This document shows, one piece after another, positions 42,187 to 51,119 of a stretch of DNA of 64,000 bases. Under the pieces are notes generated by a model. That model saw only the letters and a program-made list of their open reading frames with translations, had not been told where the DNA came from and did not search any database. Origin of the DNA: Mycolicibacter icosiumassiliensis (GTDB lineage: Bacteria; Actinomycetota; Actinomycetes; Mycobacteriales; Mycobacteriaceae). The position numbers and the translations under genes were made by a program. The stretch lies in assembly GCF_900078685.2 (NCBI RefSeq), contig NZ_LT546166.1, forward strand, positions 1,752,719-1,816,718, written 5' to 3'. How positions within the stretch are numbered: position 1 is the first letter of the stretch; every line of letters begins with the position of its first letter.

Positions 42187-43584
42187 TCAAATCACCCACG
42201 GTGCAATCAACGTCATCGTCCCCAGGCCCACCAACCCGATGACGAACGCCACGATGGTAAAGCCCATCACCTGACGGACATTGAGCTTCGCGATCGCCAA
42301 CAGTGGCAGCAGCCAGAACGGCTGGATCATGTTCGCCACGCCTTCGCCGACGGCAACGGCCATGGAGACCAACCCGAGATAGGCCGGCGACTGCTGGCCG
42401 ATCGCCAGTGCAGAGTCGACGGCGATCGGGCCCTGCACCGCCCAGTGCCCGCCGCCGGACGGCACGAACAGGCTGATGATCACCGAGCCGATGAACGTCA
42501 GGAACGGCAACGTGTACTGGGTCGCGCCGTTCACCAGCGTCTGGGCCAGCAGTGTCTGCAACGGCTTGGACCCCTCGGCGCCCTGATACGCCAGCAGCCC
42601 GACCAGGCCGCCGTAGAGCGGATACTGCAGCAGCAGGGGTCCCGATACCTTCGCGGCACCGGTGAACGCCCGGATGAATCGAATCGGCGTGCGGTGCAGC
42701 AGGGCGCTGGTGATGGTGAACAGCATGATCATCGAGGAGATATTCAGCGCGAAACCATTGGCCACGAAGTACGTGATGCCCGCCGTGAACAGCAGCACAT
42801 TGAGGATCCACTGGTTTTCCAGCCATTCGGCAAATGTCTTGCCGGTCGGTATCTCAACGGCTGCTGTGTCGTCGTCGAACACCGCCGGATCGGGGGCCAG
42901 GCTTTCGGACGGCTCCATCCGCCATACCGCGAGCGCGAGCACCCCCAACACGGTGATCGCTGACAGCCAGCTGTACGGCTGGAAGATGGTCTGGCTCAAC
43001 GGCACAGTGAATCCGGCGATCTTGTGGATCACGTTGATGGGGCTGCCGGCGTCGGTGTTCGCCAGCGCGATCGACGACGAGAGGCCCTGCGTCCAGACGA
43101 TGAAGCCCATGAACGCGGCGGCGATCAGGTAGCCGAAATGCGAGTCGGGGAATCGTCGCGCCACTTGCCGGGCGACGAGTGCGCCGGCCACCAGTCCCAG
43201 GCCCCAGTTCAGCAGGGACGCAGCGGCACTGACGGTGAAGCAGAGCAGCGCACCCTGCACCTGGTTGCGCGGCAGTGCCGCGACGCGGACGATGGCCCGC
43301 TTCAGCACGGGCGCTTCGGCCAGTGTGTAGCCGGTCACCAGGATCAGCACCATCTGGAACGCGAACGTGAAGATGTTCTCCCGCCCCCACACCCCGGCGT
43401 ACCAGGCCTGCAGCATGCCGCTGGCCGACGCTCCACGCACCAATGCGGCGACCAGTGCGGCGACGATCAGCGTGAGGATCACCGCGAACAGATACGGGTC
43501 GGGCATCAGGCGCTCGACATAGCGGACGCTGAGTCCGGTGAGCGATTGCATGACGCGCCGATGCTTAGTCCGTGGCTCAGTCAT
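42187..43584 (-). CDS. Short-chain fatty acid transporter, AtoE family
   Basis: 465 aa, about 11-12 membrane helices. AtoE-family landmarks: MPDPYLFAVILTLI at the N-terminus, a LNWGLGLVAGAL helix, SIALANTDAGSPIN, and the C-terminal FVPSGGGHWAVQGPI and GEGVANMIQPFW motifs. It probably takes up acetoacetate or short-chain fatty acids. The start MTEPRTKHRR is chosen; 51 more in-frame codons upstream are not hydrophobic and overlap nothing useful. It lies 79 nt upstream of the MDMPI gene on the same strand. Confidence 0.88.
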   Translation of the reverse strand: MTEPRTKHRRVMQSLTGLSVRYVERLMPDPYLFAVILTLIVAALVAALVRGASASGMLQAWYAGVWGRENIFTFAFQMVLILVTGYTLAEAPVLKRAIVRVAALPRNQVQGALLCFTVSAAASLLNWGLGLVAGALVARQVARRFPDSHFGYLIAAAFMGFIVWTQGLSSSIALANTDAGSPINVIHKIAGFTVPLSQTIFQPYSWLSAITVLGVLALAVWRMEPSESLAPDPAVFDDDTAAVEIPTGKTFAEWLENQWILNVLLFTAGITYFVANGFALNISSMIMLFTITSALLHRTPIRFIRAFTGAAKVSGPLLLQYPLYGGLVGLLAYQGAEGSKPLQTLLAQTLVNGATQYTLPFLTFIGSVIISLFVPSGGGHWAVQGPIAVDSALAIGQQSPAYLGLVSMAVAVGEGVANMIQPFWLLPLLAIAKLNVRQVMGFTIVAFVIGLVGLGTMTLIAPWVI

Positions 43585-43884
43585 CGCACAACCTCTCGTC
43601 ACAGAACGCGTCGTATTCTTGCAAGGCCGCTCATCCTGCCAGCGTTTCAGCGCATGGTGGCGTGCAGCGCGTCGGTCATCGCCCGAGGTATTGGCACAGC
43701 TGGCGGTGCCCCCGCGAACCGCACTATCGGTGCTCACCCGACTGACGCCGTCTGAGCATCATCGCTATTCGGAGCTGGTCACCGATGGGCTGGGCGAAAG
43801 GGTGCGACTTGAACAGGAACGCATCGACTGGGCTTGGGTCGAGCAGCGGCTGTCTGACGCTATTGCCGGCTGCAGCTGCACTGA

Positions 43885-43902
43885 CTTGCACTTATAAGTG
43901 CA
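43885..43902. promoter_or_regulatory. Perfect 18-bp palindrome, probable operator of the HTH/PIN locus
   Basis: TTGCACTTATAAGTGCAA is a perfect palindrome 42 bp upstream of the antitoxin ATG and contains a TATAAG hexamer that could be a -10 box. An autoregulatory site for the downstream DNA-binding antitoxin is the simplest reading. Confidence 0.65.
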
Positions 43903-43944
43903 ACACCGCTAATCTTGGTTGAAGCACCACAAGGGAGGTGAAAA

Positions 43945-44400
43945 ATGGCCTTCGTTCAGAGCAGGGAAGACAGGCTGGTCCTGGCTGTGGATGATACCGA
44001 GATTAACGAGGCGAAGTCCCTGGTTGATTGTCTCGACCGGGCCAGTGGGCCGGCGGTGGTCGAGATTGCCGCACCTGACGTGAACAAGATGGTGGTTCCG
44101 TCCGCTCTTGCAGGGCTGATGCGTGCTGTGCTCGACGGCATCGGCCGTGGGGCTCAGGTCACTATCCAGGCAGTGCCGCGAGAAGCAACTACGACGACGG
44201 CGGCGAAGATGCTCGGTATATCGCGTCCGACGTTGATGAAGCTGATCGCCGACGGCAAGTTGCCAGCGCATAAGGTCGGCTCGCACACCCGTCTCTTGAC
44301 GGCTGAGGTAATGGCCTTCCGTGAACGGCAGCGCGAAGCACAACGACGTGCTTTTGACGAGTTGCGGGAACTCGACGAAGGCCTGGAGATGGCCCCTTAG
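43945..44400 (+). CDS. Excisionase-type helix-turn-helix antitoxin
   Basis: 151 aa. The C-terminal half carries an excisionase/MerR-like HTH (TTTAAKMLGISRPTLMKLIADGKLPAHKVGSHTR, about residues 90-123); the N-terminal 80 residues form an alpha+beta region with no family recognised. The very strong ribosome site AAGGGAGGTGA and the palindrome upstream fit an abundantly made, autoregulating antitoxin. The next gene, after 64 nt, encodes a PIN protein, a pairing known from other actinobacterial toxin-antitoxin loci. Confidence 0.78.
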   Translation: MAFVQSREDRLVLAVDDTEINEAKSLVDCLDRASGPAVVEIAAPDVNKMVVPSALAGLMRAVLDGIGRGAQVTIQAVPREATTTTAAKMLGISRPTLMKLIADGKLPAHKVGSHTRLLTAEVMAFRERQREAQRRAFDELRELDEGLEMAP

Positions 44401-44464
44401 CGCACGCAACACGCGGAGGCCCCATGTCGGTCTGTGTCGCACGCGCGACATAAACTCCGGGGCC

Positions 44465-45055
44465 ATGGCATTGGGCGCGCTGACGACGACTGTGTTGCCT
44501 GATGCAAACATTCTTTATTCCCGCACGTTGCGCGACTGGCTGGCGCTGTGCGCGTTGTACGGGCCAGACGGGTGGTATGAGGTCCGCTGGACAGAAGACA
44601 TCCTGGCCGAGACGTTGTATCACCTCAGAAAGAACAACCCCAACGCCTCCGATACGCAAATCGGCGGGGTTCGGGACAAGCTTGTGCAGTCGTTCAATGA
44701 AGGCCGGATCTCCGGCTATCGAGTCGATCCCGACATCGGTCACCCAGATATCTTCGATGCACATGTCCATGCCGCGGCTGTGCACGCTGATATCGACTTC
44801 GTGATCACGGCTGACCGTGACTTTAGCCAGTGGGCTGAACTGCTCGACAGCCTTTCCTACGAAGTGCATTCACCGGATAGCTTCTTCTGCCTCCTGGACG
44901 ATTCATCGCCCAAGTCCATCCGTTACGTGGCGCAAAAGCAACTTGAGTATTGGTCGAAGCGTCAAGGTCGATTTAACCTCTGCACTCAGCTGATCAACGC
45001 CGGTGCTCCTGGATTCGCCGAGCGGGTGCGTGTCCACCTGGCGTCGCTCTGTTGA
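44465..45055 (+). CDS. PIN-domain ribonuclease toxin
   Basis: 196 aa. PIN acidic residues: D in TVLPDANILYSRTLRDW (about residue 13), E in WTEDILAETLYHL, and the D-x-D-x-x-x pairs in HPDIFDAHVHAAA and VITADRDF (about residue 120). The last 60 residues form a helical tail beyond the PIN core, longer than VapC. ATG 44465; upstream in-frame codons run into the antitoxin and are rejected. Expected activity is RNA cleavage in the cytoplasm, neutralised by the HTH antitoxin. Confidence 0.78.
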   Translation: MALGALTTTVLPDANILYSRTLRDWLALCALYGPDGWYEVRWTEDILAETLYHLRKNNPNASDTQIGGVRDKLVQSFNEGRISGYRVDPDIGHPDIFDAHVHAAAVHADIDFVITADRDFSQWAELLDSLSYEVHSPDSFFCLLDDSSPKSIRYVAQKQLEYWSKRQGRFNLCTQLINAGAPGFAERVRVHLASLC

Positions 45056-45122
45056 CCCATCCTGTCGGTTCGAGGCTACGGCGTCATCGGCGCCCATACT
45101 GGTAGTCGACAGGGGAGGCCAC

Positions 45123-45626
45123 ATGCCGTTCGAAGCGCATCCGGACCGACGCAAAATCGCCACGCTGCTCGCCATGGCGATCGCGTTCGTCTTGATCGGG
45201 GTGCGGTTGGCCGGGGGATTCGGGCCGGTAGGGCCTATCCGCGGCTGGTCGCCGCAGGCCCTGCACGTCTTCGGATGGTTCGCGATCGTCTTCTTCGGGT
45301 TCGGTGTGGCTGTGCTCGTATCGCGGTTGTTCTCCGCCGGAGCCGAAATCCGCGTCGACGCCGAAGGCGTCTACGGGCGGCGCAACGGCAACCGGGTGAT
45401 TCCGTGGAGCGCCATCGAGCGCATCACCACCGTGGACGGCGGCCGGGTGCAGCTGGCACACCTGTTCCTCGGCGACGCCTCCGCATTCGCGGGCCGGAAA
45501 AGGCTGGGGGGCAAATCCTTTGGTGACGTCACGCTCTCGCTGCAGGGTACCGACGGCAAACTCAGCGACCTGCGTGCCGCGTTCGACTACTTCGCGCCGG
45601 GCCGGCGGGATGAGTCCGCGGGCTAG
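45123..45626 (+). CDS. Membrane-anchored PH-like domain protein (STM3941-like)
   Basis: 167 aa with two membrane helices (about 12-31 and 45-65) followed by a bacterial PH-like beta domain (EIRVDAEGVYGRRNGNRVIPWSAIERI, about 70-160). ATG 45123 follows GGGGAGG; the longer frame overlaps the PIN gene. Proteins of this build are common and of unknown role. Confidence 0.62.
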   Translation: MPFEAHPDRRKIATLLAMAIAFVLIGVRLAGGFGPVGPIRGWSPQALHVFGWFAIVFFGFGVAVLVSRLFSAGAEIRVDAEGVYGRRNGNRVIPWSAIERITTVDGGRVQLAHLFLGDASAFAGRKRLGGKSFGDVTLSLQGTDGKLSDLRAAFDYFAPGRRDESAG

Positions 45627-45701
45627 TCGCCCCGTCCGCAGCACCGCTGAGCCGGTCGCATGTGCTAGTACTGCCTAGCATCCTGGATGAAAGGTTCCGC
45701 C

Positions 45702-46457
45702 ATGGCCGGTCTGTATCACGCCGCTGTCGTCTTCCTGATCGTCTTGACGATCGTCACCTTCGTCAGCAGCTTTTGGTTCACCAACCCCTATGGCCGCTTC
45801 GCCAGTCCGGACGACCGCTTCACACTGCCGGGAAAGATCAGCTGGCTGATGTTCGAATGCCCGCAGTGGTGGGCGTTTACCGTGACGTTCTGGTTCGTCG
45901 CGCACTCGCATGGGGCGCCGGCGATCGTGTTGTACGCACTGTGGCAATGCCACTACCTCTACCGCGGTTTGATCTATCCGCTGAGCCGCAAGGGCGACGA
46001 CAAGCGTTTCCCCATCTCCGGTATCGCCTTCGGTTTCACCTTCAACGCCATCAACGGGTTCGCCAACGGTTACGCCGTGGCCCTGGCCCCGCACTTGCAG
46101 CAGGAGAGTTGGTTTGTCGACCCCCGCTTCATCCTGGGACTCGCCGTGGCAGTGGTCGGCTGGGGGATCAACTTCCAGGCTGACCGCATCCTGATCGGCC
46201 TGCGCGCCGACGGCAGCAGCGGGTACCGCATCCCCTACGGCGGGGTGTACCGCTGGGTGTCTTCGGGCAACTATTTCGGTGAGCTCGTCTTGTGGGCGGG
46301 CTGGGCGATCATGGCCTGGACGCTCCCCGGCCTGATCTTCCTGCTGTTCTCCATCGCCAACCTGGGGCCCAGGGCTATGGCTACCCATAAGTGGTACCAG
46401 CAGAAGTTCCCCGACTACCCGCCTAACCGCAAGGCGCTCATTCCCGGCGTGCTGTAG
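45702..46457 (+). CDS. Steroid 5-alpha-reductase-like membrane protein
   Basis: 251 aa, six or so helices. The C-terminal steroid_dh-type domain is clear: GYRIPYGGVYRWVSSGNYFGEL, then N-L-G-P-R-A-x-x-T-H-K-W-Y-Q-Q-K-F-P-D-Y-P, as in 3-oxo-5-alpha-steroid 4-dehydrogenases and enoyl reductases that use NADPH. ATG 45702 has GAAAGG at a better distance than the ATG at 45687. The substrate could be a steroid or polyprenol; context does not tell. Confidence 0.82.
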   Translation: MAGLYHAAVVFLIVLTIVTFVSSFWFTNPYGRFASPDDRFTLPGKISWLMFECPQWWAFTVTFWFVAHSHGAPAIVLYALWQCHYLYRGLIYPLSRKGDDKRFPISGIAFGFTFNAINGFANGYAVALAPHLQQESWFVDPRFILGLAVAVVGWGINFQADRILIGLRADGSSGYRIPYGGVYRWVSSGNYFGELVLWAGWAIMAWTLPGLIFLLFSIANLGPRAMATHKWYQQKFPDYPPNRKALIPGVL

Positions 46458-46480
46458 CGGCTCGCCGCGCGGCGTCCGCC

Positions 46481-47302
46481 TCAGATATAGAGGCGGACAG
46501 CGGAAATCGCGCCCCGGTGAGCGGCGTCCTTGGAGAACTCGAACAGTCCCACCCCGCGCCTGCCGTCCAGGTGCACGGTCGCAGTGACGGTATGCCCTGC
46601 GGCAAGGAGCTTTTCGGCCTCAAGGTGCCGTGCTGCCGAGACGAACTCGGCAACCGGGGTCTCCGACACCCCGTCCAGGCTCAGCGTGGCATTCGGAGTC
46701 AGCAGCGCCGACACTGCCGCCGCATCACCGCGCGTCAGCGCTGCGACAAGGTCTTCGACCCGACGTTTTCCGCGCTTTCCTACCCCGGAAAGGCCGCGCA
46801 GGAATCCCGCACAGCCCGAAAGCCCTTGATGGCGAATCAGCTGGGGGCCCAGGATCACCGAGGCCAGCAGGCCGCGGCCGCCTGAGGTCAGGAGCTGTCC
46901 GACCATCTTCTGCAGCTCCCAGTGCGCGAACAAGCGCTGGACCTTCAGCGAGCTGTCCGGCCCCTGCGAGACCAGGTCATAGCGCAGGTGCATCGGGATG
47001 TGCATGGTGACGCCCGTCGACATGGTGGTGTGCACCGTGAGGTCTCGTAGCACCGACATGCCCGCGACCACATCGCGCTGCACGTCGAAGGCAATGGTGT
47101 TCGGTGCAATGAAGGTGTCGAAGAAACGCCCGATGGCGGCCGTGCCGACATGCGGAGTCGACCCGACCGGATCGTTCACCTGCCCGTCGGCGGCGAAGAG
47201 CCCGACCCACGCCGATTTATCGTGTACCGCGACAGCTTTCGGCGACTGCTCGACGGCCTCGAGCAGTGCACGGTCGCTGTGTGGGGAAAGTCGATCCGCC
47301 AT
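46481..47302 (-). CDS. Protein with two NTF2/SnoaL-like domains
   Basis: 273 aa. Residues about 10-130 form a SnoaL/NTF2-like domain (AVAVHDKSAWVGLFAADGQVNDPVG) and residues about 185-273 a second, shorter one (VAALTRGDAAAVSALLTPNATLSLDG). Related proteins are annotated as ketosteroid-isomerase-like or polyketide-cyclase-like. ATG 47302 has GAGAGGAA upstream; 20 additional in-frame codons are rejected. Convergent with the steroid reductase-like gene, 23 nt apart. Catalysis not predictable. Confidence 0.65.
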   Translation of the reverse strand: MADRLSPHSDRALLEAVEQSPKAVAVHDKSAWVGLFAADGQVNDPVGSTPHVGTAAIGRFFDTFIAPNTIAFDVQRDVVAGMSVLRDLTVHTTMSTGVTMHIPMHLRYDLVSQGPDSSLKVQRLFAHWELQKMVGQLLTSGGRGLLASVILGPQLIRHQGLSGCAGFLRGLSGVGKRGKRRVEDLVAALTRGDAAAVSALLTPNATLSLDGVSETPVAEFVSAARHLEAEKLLAAGHTVTATVHLDGRRGVGLFEFSKDAAHRGAISAVRLYI

Positions 47303-47355
47303 CGGGATTCCTCTCGTTTCGAAAATCTCGGTACTGCTCTGACGACCCGTAAAAG

Positions 47356-47751
47356 TCACCACAACATAGGAACGCCGGGAAGGCCGGCGAATCCGGCATC
47401 ACCGGTGATGAGGGTCATCGACTCGATGATCGCCTGAGCCGCCAACATGCGATCGAACGGGTCCCGATGATCCCAGTCGAGTCGTCCGGCCAGGAGTGCA
47501 TGCTCCTCGGTGATCGGCAATCTGCTGGCGCCCAAGCGATCAAGATGCCTGGAATAGGCGCCAAGGATTGCATCTGCTTGAGGAAGCTTGCCCAGCCGCT
47601 GCTTGGTGGACAGTTCCCAGGCCGACACGGTCGACACGACGATGGGGGCGGAGCGATCGGTGAGGACTTTGCGGGCATTGCCACCCAGGCGGGCGGGCGC
47701 CGTGAGTGCCCACAGCACAGCATGGGTGTCCAGCAGGTAGGTCACTGCCAT
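47356..47751 (-). CDS. vapC: VapC-type PIN-domain toxin
   Basis: 131 aa, standard VapC length. Acidic residues in YLLDTHAVLWAL (D8), STVSAWELSTK (E46), and DRMLAAQAI with D100 preceded by HRDPFDR; LITGDAGF supplies the last aspartate. Expected to be an RNase. It overlaps the antitoxin gene by 10 nt, the common coupling for this class. Confidence 0.9.
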   Translation of the reverse strand: MAVTYLLDTHAVLWALTAPARLGGNARKVLTDRSAPIVVSTVSAWELSTKQRLGKLPQADAILGAYSRHLDRLGASRLPITEEHALLAGRLDWDHRDPFDRMLAAQAIIESMTLITGDAGFAGLPGVPMLW

Positions 47752-47963
47752 GCGGTGAGTTCTTCTTCGGGCAGTGGGTCGAAGAACTCCTCGGGAACCG
47801 CATAGGTGACGAAGCCGAGTTCGCGATCATCTTGGCTGGCGAGCGGGACAAGGCGGGCGGCCGGGTGGTCGCCGCGGGCGATGACAAACTCCTCGCCGCC
47901 CTCGACGGCGGCGATCAGCGCGGACAGGTGCGTCTTCGCGTACTGGACCTTGACCTGCTTCAT
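47742..47963 (-). CDS. vapB: VapB/Phd-type antitoxin
   Basis: 73 aa, Phd/YefM-like: MKQVKVQYAKTHLSALIAAVEGGEEFVIARG is the DNA-binding N-terminal half, and the acidic C-terminus binds the toxin. ATG 47963 is chosen because the 12 upstream codons overlap the operator-proximal region and do not fit the family. Autoregulation is suggested by the palindrome just upstream. Confidence 0.88.
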   Translation of the reverse strand: MKQVKVQYAKTHLSALIAAVEGGEEFVIARGDHPAARLVPLASQDDRELGFVTYAVPEEFFDPLPEEELTAWQ

Positions 47964-47980
47964 GGCATCGATGCTAAGTA

Positions 47981-48013
47981 GTTGACCAGGGTTGGTCAAC
48001 GTTGTTGGTCAAC
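47981..48013. promoter_or_regulatory. Operator of the VapBC locus: palindrome plus third half-site
   Basis: GTTGACCA (47981-47988) and TGGTCAAC (47993-48000) form a perfect inverted repeat with a 4-bp spacer. A third copy, TTGGTCAAC, lies at 48005-48013. The cluster begins 18 bp upstream of the antitoxin ATG, and three half-sites would allow conditional cooperativity by the toxin-antitoxin complex. Confidence 0.7.
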
Positions 48014-48029
48014 TAGTGTCAAGTTGCGG

Positions 48030-49007
48030 CTAGTCACGCATCCGCAGCACGACTTTGCCGGCCGCGGTGCGATTTTCCAGTGCGGCCAACGCATCAGCGG
48101 CCCGATCGAGGCCGAACACATCCGGTTGCGGCGCAGCCACCGTCCCGGAGGCCAGCAGCGGCTCCAGCGTGTCCCATTGGCGCTCCAGCTCGCCCGGATG
48201 CGACATCACCCACGCGCCCCAGCCAACGCCCACCACGTCGATGTTGTTGAGCAGCAGCCGGTTCACCTTCACCGTCGGGATGTCGCCGCCGGTGAAGCCC
48301 ACCACCAACAGCTTTCCGCCGGGGGCCAGCGAGCGCAGTGAGTCGGTGACGCGGTCACCGCCGACGGGGTCGAGCACCAGGTCCACGCCGCGCCCGCCGG
48401 TCAGCTCTGCCACCGCCTCGCGGAACCCGTCGGCGAGCACCGTGTCGGTGGCGCCGGCAGTCCGGGCCACCTCGGCCTTGGCCTCGGTGGACACCACCGC
48501 GATCACCCGCGATGCCCCCAGCGGTCCGGCCAGTCGCAGGGTGGAGGTGCCGATCCCGCCGGCGGCGCCGTGCACCAGCACGGTGGCGCCTTCGGTCAGC
48601 TGGCCGCGCGTGGTCAGCGCGAACAGCACCGTCAGGTCGTTGAACAGCAGGCCGGCACCGGCCTCGAAGGACACGGTGTCCGGCAGCTTGAACACCTGGG
48701 CGGCGGGCACCGCGATCACCTGCGCCATCCCGCCGTTGAGCATGGTCAATACCGCCACGCGGTCACCGGGGCGCACCTGCGCGCCGGCCGGGGCGCTGCG
48801 CACCACACCGGCCGCCTCGCCGCCCGGCACGAACGGCAGCTCCGGCTTGTGCTGGTAGAGCCCGCGGGACTGCAGCACGTCGGGAAAGGCCACCCCGGCG
48901 GCGTGGACGTCGATAACTACCAGGCCCTCGCCGGCGGCCGGCTCGTCGAGATCGACTACCTGGGCAGCTGTCGGTCCGTCGAGTTGGGAAATCTGTACCG
49001 CGCGCAT
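48030..49007 (-). CDS. NADPH:quinone oxidoreductase-like (MDR superfamily)
   Basis: 325 aa zinc-independent medium-chain dehydrogenase. GroES-like N-terminal domain (FPDVLQSRGLYQHKPELPFVPGGEAAG), and nucleotide-binding motif VLVHGAAGGIGTSTLRLA (about 145-162); the Rossmann domain ends VLRMRD. Start ATG 49007 with GAAGGG upstream; the frame continues upstream as antisense to the hydrolase gene and is cut. It probably reduces quinones or enones with NADPH. Divergent from the alpha/beta hydrolase. Confidence 0.88.
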   Translation of the reverse strand: MRAVQISQLDGPTAAQVVDLDEPAAGEGLVVIDVHAAGVAFPDVLQSRGLYQHKPELPFVPGGEAAGVVRSAPAGAQVRPGDRVAVLTMLNGGMAQVIAVPAAQVFKLPDTVSFEAGAGLLFNDLTVLFALTTRGQLTEGATVLVHGAAGGIGTSTLRLAGPLGASRVIAVVSTEAKAEVARTAGATDTVLADGFREAVAELTGGRGVDLVLDPVGGDRVTDSLRSLAPGGKLLVVGFTGGDIPTVKVNRLLLNNIDVVGVGWGAWVMSHPGELERQWDTLEPLLASGTVAAPQPDVFGLDRAADALAALENRTAAGKVVLRMRD

Positions 49008-49106
49008 GGGCGAACCCTTCGTCAGTAGTGCTTTCGGGGAAAACCTAGTCCACCCAGGCGTATGCTCGCGATGCGGCAGCGTTGCCGCATTTCCGATGAG
49101 GTGGCG

Positions 49107-50093
49107 ATGAGTGCTCAAGGGTCCAGTCGGCGGCGAAGTGTCGGTACGTTCCCGACAGAGTTGCCGCCGGCCCGCACCATGGCGGTCCGGGCGGCCGACG
49201 GAACAAAGCTGCACACCCAGGTCTTCGGGCCGGCCGACGGCTATCCGATCGTGCTGGCGCACGGCATCACCTGTGCTATCCGGGTGTGGGGACAGCAGAT
49301 TGCCGACCTGAGCGCTGATCACCGGGTGATCGCCTACGACCACCGCGGCCATGGACGCAGCGGGGTGCCCAAGCGTGGCGGATATAGCCTGACGCACCTG
49401 GCATCCGATCTGGACTCGGTCCTGGAGGCCACCCTGGCGCCGGGGGAGCGTGCCGTCATCGCCGGACACTCGATGGGCGGCATGGCGATCAGCGCCTGGT
49501 CGGACCGCTACCGGCATCGAGTGCACGAGCGTGCCGATGCGGTGGCGCTGGTCAACACCACCATCGGCAACCTGCTGGCCGAAGTCGAACTGTTCCAGGT
49601 GCCACCGCCGTTGCAGCGGACCCGGGTGCAGGCAGCCCGCCGCGGGTTGTTGGCGTTCGGCAGTGTGCCGATCGTCGGCCCGGCGAACCTGGCAGTACGG
49701 CGGTTCGTACACATGCTTGCCGTCGGCGGTGAGGCCGATCCCTGGGTCGCCTCGTTGATCTGCGACCTGTTTGCCAAGACGCCGGCAGTCAGCCGCGGGC
49801 ACTGGGTGCGGGCGCTCATCGAGGCGCTGGGTCCGGCGTCCTACATCAACCTCGACGGCCTGACCGTGCCCACCTTGGTCATCGGCAGCACCCGCGACCG
49901 GTTGTTGCCGCTACGGGCCTCACAGCGGATCGCCGACGCTGCACCCAATCTCGCCCGGTTCGTCGAGCTCAGCGGGGGACACTGCTCGATCCTGGAACAC
50001 CCTGCTGAGGTGAACCGGGAGCTTCGCGAGCTGGTCGAGCTGGCCACCGGATCCGCGGGTGGGTTGGCCGTCGGGTCCGAGCTCACTTCTTAA
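49107..50093 (+). CDS. Alpha/beta hydrolase
   Basis: 328 aa, alpha/beta-hydrolase fold: oxyanion region LAHGITCAIRVW, nucleophile elbow A-G-H-S-M-G-G (Ser about residue 136), acid in GSTRDRLLP and histidine in SGGHCSILEHP. No signal peptide. ATG 49107 follows GAGGTGG. It may be an esterase or C-C hydrolase; similar proteins lie near the Rv3168 region of mycobacteria. Followed 17 nt later by an F420-type oxidoreductase, probably one operon. Confidence 0.85.
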   Translation: MSAQGSSRRRSVGTFPTELPPARTMAVRAADGTKLHTQVFGPADGYPIVLAHGITCAIRVWGQQIADLSADHRVIAYDHRGHGRSGVPKRGGYSLTHLASDLDSVLEATLAPGERAVIAGHSMGGMAISAWSDRYRHRVHERADAVALVNTTIGNLLAEVELFQVPPPLQRTRVQAARRGLLAFGSVPIVGPANLAVRRFVHMLAVGGEADPWVASLICDLFAKTPAVSRGHWVRALIEALGPASYINLDGLTVPTLVIGSTRDRLLPLRASQRIADAAPNLARFVELSGGHCSILEHPAEVNRELRELVELATGSAGGLAVGSELTS

Positions 50094-50110
50094 GGGCTTG
50101 GCGAAGCGCG

Positions 50111-51109
50111 TTGAAAGTCCTCACTGCCCTTAGCGGGCTGACCGGTGTCGTCGAGCAGGCGCGCGAGCTGCGCGGCGCCGGCGTCAGCGGGGTCTTCACC
50201 TTCGAAGGGCCGCATGATGTGTTCGCACCGTTGACGCTGGCCGCCGGTGTGGGCGGCCTGGACCTGATGACCAATGTCGCAATCGCGTTCCCCCGCAACC
50301 CGATTCATTTGGCCCACCAGGCCAACGACCACCAGCTACTCAGTGGCGGGCGGTTCGTCCTGGGACTGGGCACGCAGGTGCGCGCGCAGATCGAGAAGCG
50401 ATTCGGTGCGGCCTTCGACCACCCGGTGGACCGCATGGTCGAATTGGTTGCCGCGCTGCGAGCGATCTTCGAATCCTGGAACACCGGTGCCCGCTTGGAC
50501 TTTCGCGGCGACTATTACCGGCACACGCTGATGACGCCGACGTTCAGCCCCGGACCGAACCCGTACGGCCCGCCACCGATCTACGTCGGCGCGCTGGGAC
50601 CACTGCTGACCCGTGCGGCCGCTGCGCACGCCGACGGATTGCTGGTGATGCCGTTCTCCACCAAGCGATTCCTGCATGAGAGCACCATGTCCGCGGTGCG
50701 CGCCGGGCTTGCGCAAGCCGGCCGTCGTGCCGAGGATTTCGCGGTCGTGCCGGAAATCATTGTGGCCACCGGCGCCACCGACGCTGAGCGCGAGGCCGCC
50801 GAAGCCGCCACCCGAATGCTGCTCGGTTTTTACGCGTCGACGCCGGCGTATGCCCCGGTGCTGGCCACGCAGGGTTGGCAGGATTTGCAGCCCGAGCTCA
50901 ATGCACTGTCCAAGCAGGGCCAATGGGCGCAGATGGGCGCACGGATCACCGACGAGATCCTGCACACCATCGCCGCGTGCGGTACTCCGGCGCAGGTGGC
51001 CGCCCGCATCCGCGACCGGGTCGACGGAATCGCCGACACGGTCTGCATTTACCAGGCCGCGCCGATCGCCCCGGCAGTCGTCGGGGCGATCGTCAGCGAA
51101 CTGTCCTAA
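50111..51109 (+). CDS. LLM-class F420-dependent oxidoreductase
   Basis: 332-aa TIM-barrel luciferase-like oxidoreductase that in mycobacteria normally uses coenzyme F420. Typical segments: G-V-F-T-F-E-G-P-H-D, LGLGTQVRAQIEKRF, GPPPIYVGALGPLLTRAAAAHADG and a C-terminal GTPAQVAARIRDRVDG. The start is TTG at 50111; no better ATG/GTG keeps the first beta strand (KVLTALSG). Substrate unknown. Confidence 0.85.
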   Translation: MKVLTALSGLTGVVEQARELRGAGVSGVFTFEGPHDVFAPLTLAAGVGGLDLMTNVAIAFPRNPIHLAHQANDHQLLSGGRFVLGLGTQVRAQIEKRFGAAFDHPVDRMVELVAALRAIFESWNTGARLDFRGDYYRHTLMTPTFSPGPNPYGPPPIYVGALGPLLTRAAAAHADGLLVMPFSTKRFLHESTMSAVRAGLAQAGRRAEDFAVVPEIIVATGATDAEREAAEAATRMLLGFYASTPAYAPVLATQGWQDLQPELNALSKQGQWAQMGARITDEILHTIAACGTPAQVAARIRDRVDGIADTVCIYQAAPIAPAVVGAIVSELS

Positions 51110-51119
51110 CGGCCGAGCC

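Noticed and set aside
43640..43897. Open frame on the + strand with P-E-V-L-A-Q-L-A-V and a helical end just before the HTH/PIN locus
   Set aside because: Codons look acceptable but no start codon with ribosome site is available; the only ATG lies inside the antisense of the transporter gene. It may be a gene remnant and is not annotated.
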